Assembly (NCBI GenBank): GCA_037134755.1
Contig: JBAXLO010000233.1
Span: 1-6,863 of the forward strand
Source of the DNA: JBAXLO01 sp037134755
GTDB lineage: Bacteria; Bacteroidota; Bacteroidia; Bacteroidales; JACABE01
Length of the DNA stretch: 6,863 bases
Direction: 5' to 3'
Position 1 is the stretch's first letter, and every line of letters begins with the position of its first letter. The translations under genes were made by a program, and so were the position numbers. Positions 6,200 to 6,863 of the stretch are shown here, one piece after another. The notes under the pieces were generated by a model that ran no database searches, had not been told where the DNA came from, and was given only the letters and a program-made list of their open reading frames with translations.

Positions 6200-6562
6200 A
6201 TGGCTGAACATAACGAGCTGGGGGCTTTGGGAGAAAGGCTCGCATTGGAGTATTTAAAAGAAAAGGGTTACGAAATACTCGAAACTAACTGGCGTTCGGG
6301 GCAGTTGGAGATAGATATCATTGCAAAGAATAAAGATTTTATTATAGTTGCTGAGGTTAAAACCCGTTCTACTAATGTTTTTGGTGAGCCCGAAGAGTTT
6401 GTTAACAAGCAAAAACAAAAGCTCTTGATAAAAGCAGCAGAAGCTTATGTTATTAAAATGAATCTGGATACCGAAGTTCGCTTTGACATTATTTCTGTGT
6501 TGGTAAGCAAGGGCAAACATCAGGTTAATCATATCATAGATGCCTTTTATGCAAGGCTGTAA
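6200..6562 (+). CDS. yraN: YraN family (UPF0102) endonuclease-fold protein
   Basis: This 120-aa protein, of typical family length, belongs to UPF0102, a widely conserved group with a restriction-endonuclease-like fold and a poorly defined role. Conserved elements are all present: the N-terminal helix ELGALGERLALEYLKEKGYEIL with Glu12; the core QLEIDII with Asp39; AEVKTR at 51-56 carrying the Glu52/Lys54 of an ExK active-site motif; KQKQKLL (70-76); and VRFDIISV (93-100). The Asp39 and ExK spacing matches PD-(D/E)XK nucleases, so metal-dependent DNA cleavage or binding is possible but not shown. It follows ldcA by 18 bp with no terminator between them, suggesting one transcript. No convincing intrinsic terminator follows the stop codon. 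Confidence 0.93.
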   Translation: MAEHNELGALGERLALEYLKEKGYEILETNWRSGQLEIDIIAKNKDFIIVAEVKTRSTNVFGEPEEFVNKQKQKLLIKAAEAYVIKMNLDTEVRFDIISVLVSKGKHQVNHIIDAFYARL

Positions 6563-6574
6563 AAAAGTACTTAA

Positions 6575-6607
6575 AGTGCCTAAAGTTTGAAGTTTGGAGT
6601 GCCTAAA
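6575..6607. repeat. Direct repeat AGTGCCTAAA, two copies
   Basis: AGTGCCTAAA occurs at 6575-6584 and 6598-6607, with AGTTTGAAGTTTGG between. Nearby, AAGTACTTAAAG (6566-6577) and CTTTTAGTACCTT (6621-6633) form an imperfect inverted pair around them. This low-complexity cluster lies directly after yraN and looks like a degenerate intergenic repeat. It is not a recognisable terminator. Confidence 0.45.
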
Positions 6608-6641
6608 ATTGAAGATAAGACTTTTAGTACCTTATCATCCA

Positions 6642-6814
6642 ATTTAACCCAGATTACGCATTAAGATATTAAAATGTCATTACAAATATCAAGATGCCAA
6701 TTAAATAACCAATATTATTCTCTAATGCTACGCATTAGAAAATAAATGCATTAAATGATTGATTATATTTAAAATATATATTAAATTTATTCTAATGCGT
6801 AATTTGGGTTTAAT
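6642..6814. repeat. Inverted-repeat element, MITE-like
   Basis: The left arm at 6642-6663 (contains AACCCAGATTACGCATTA) and the right arm at 6793-6814 (contains TAATGCGTAATTTGGGTT) are reverse complements with 2 mismatches in 22. Between them lies an internal palindrome TCTAATGCTACGCATTAGA at 6721-6739 that shares the core TACGCATTA. That 9-mer therefore occurs three times: minus sense at 6655-6663 and 6729-6737, plus sense at 6793-6801. The 173-bp element has no ORF and is otherwise AT-rich. It could be a non-autonomous transposable element, a dispersed folded repeat, or a protein-binding array. Confidence 0.5.
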
Positions 6815-6863
6815 GTTTTTTTTGGCATAATATTTAATAACAATAAGCTGGGATAAGGACTAA

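Noticed and set aside
6542..6557. GCCTT...AAGGC hairpin at the end of yraN as an operon terminator
   Set aside because: The stem has only 5 bp, overlaps the coding end and is followed by A residues rather than a T tract.

Overview
The window comes from an AT-rich Bacteroidota (Bacteroidetes) genome. Three things support this. There is a large secreted protein with a type IX secretion (T9SS) type-B C-terminal sorting domain. Three genes carry a perfect TAnnTTTG promoter -7 box, the sigma-70 type element of this phylum. Starts lack Shine-Dalgarno sequences and are instead preceded by A/T-rich leaders. I cannot name the genus from the sequence.

Layout. Bases 1-562 hold no convincing gene: an extreme AT desert (about 11% G+C over 1-240) is followed by a roughly 240-bp island of about 39% G+C. 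The island contains hairpins, one of which is the likely terminator of the first gene. On the minus strand, 563-2566 encodes a 667-aa T9SS surface or secreted adhesin-like protein (signal peptide, DUF642-like jelly roll, several Ig/PKD-like repeats, CHU_C domain). Upstream of it, also on the minus strand, is plsY (2762-3400), separated by a strong hairpin terminator; each gene has its own promoter box. Divergent from plsY is an OsmC-family protein (3551-3967, +). Its 3' end overlaps the 3' end of a convergent Nudix hydrolase (3951-4595, -) by 17 bp. Divergent from the Nudix gene, a well-formed promoter drives a small DUF4878-like lipoprotein (4685-5140, +). It is followed by ldcA, an LD-carboxypeptidase (5276-6181, +), and yraN (6200-6562, +), which are 18 bp apart and probably cotranscribed. 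The last 300 bp is non-coding and rich in repeats, including a 173-bp segment bounded by near-perfect inverted arms that resembles a MITE or folded intergenic repeat.

Functionally this is mostly housekeeping: phospholipid synthesis (PlsY), envelope recycling (LdcA), stress and metabolite clean-up (OsmC-like and Nudix), one lipoprotein, one exported surface protein and a conserved nuclease-fold protein. I see no phage, CRISPR, toxin-antitoxin or defence genes, and no clear new multi-gene system. The parts most worth a second look are non-coding: the 262-505 island, the 6642-6814 inverted-repeat element, and the hexanucleotide tract next to the plsY promoter.
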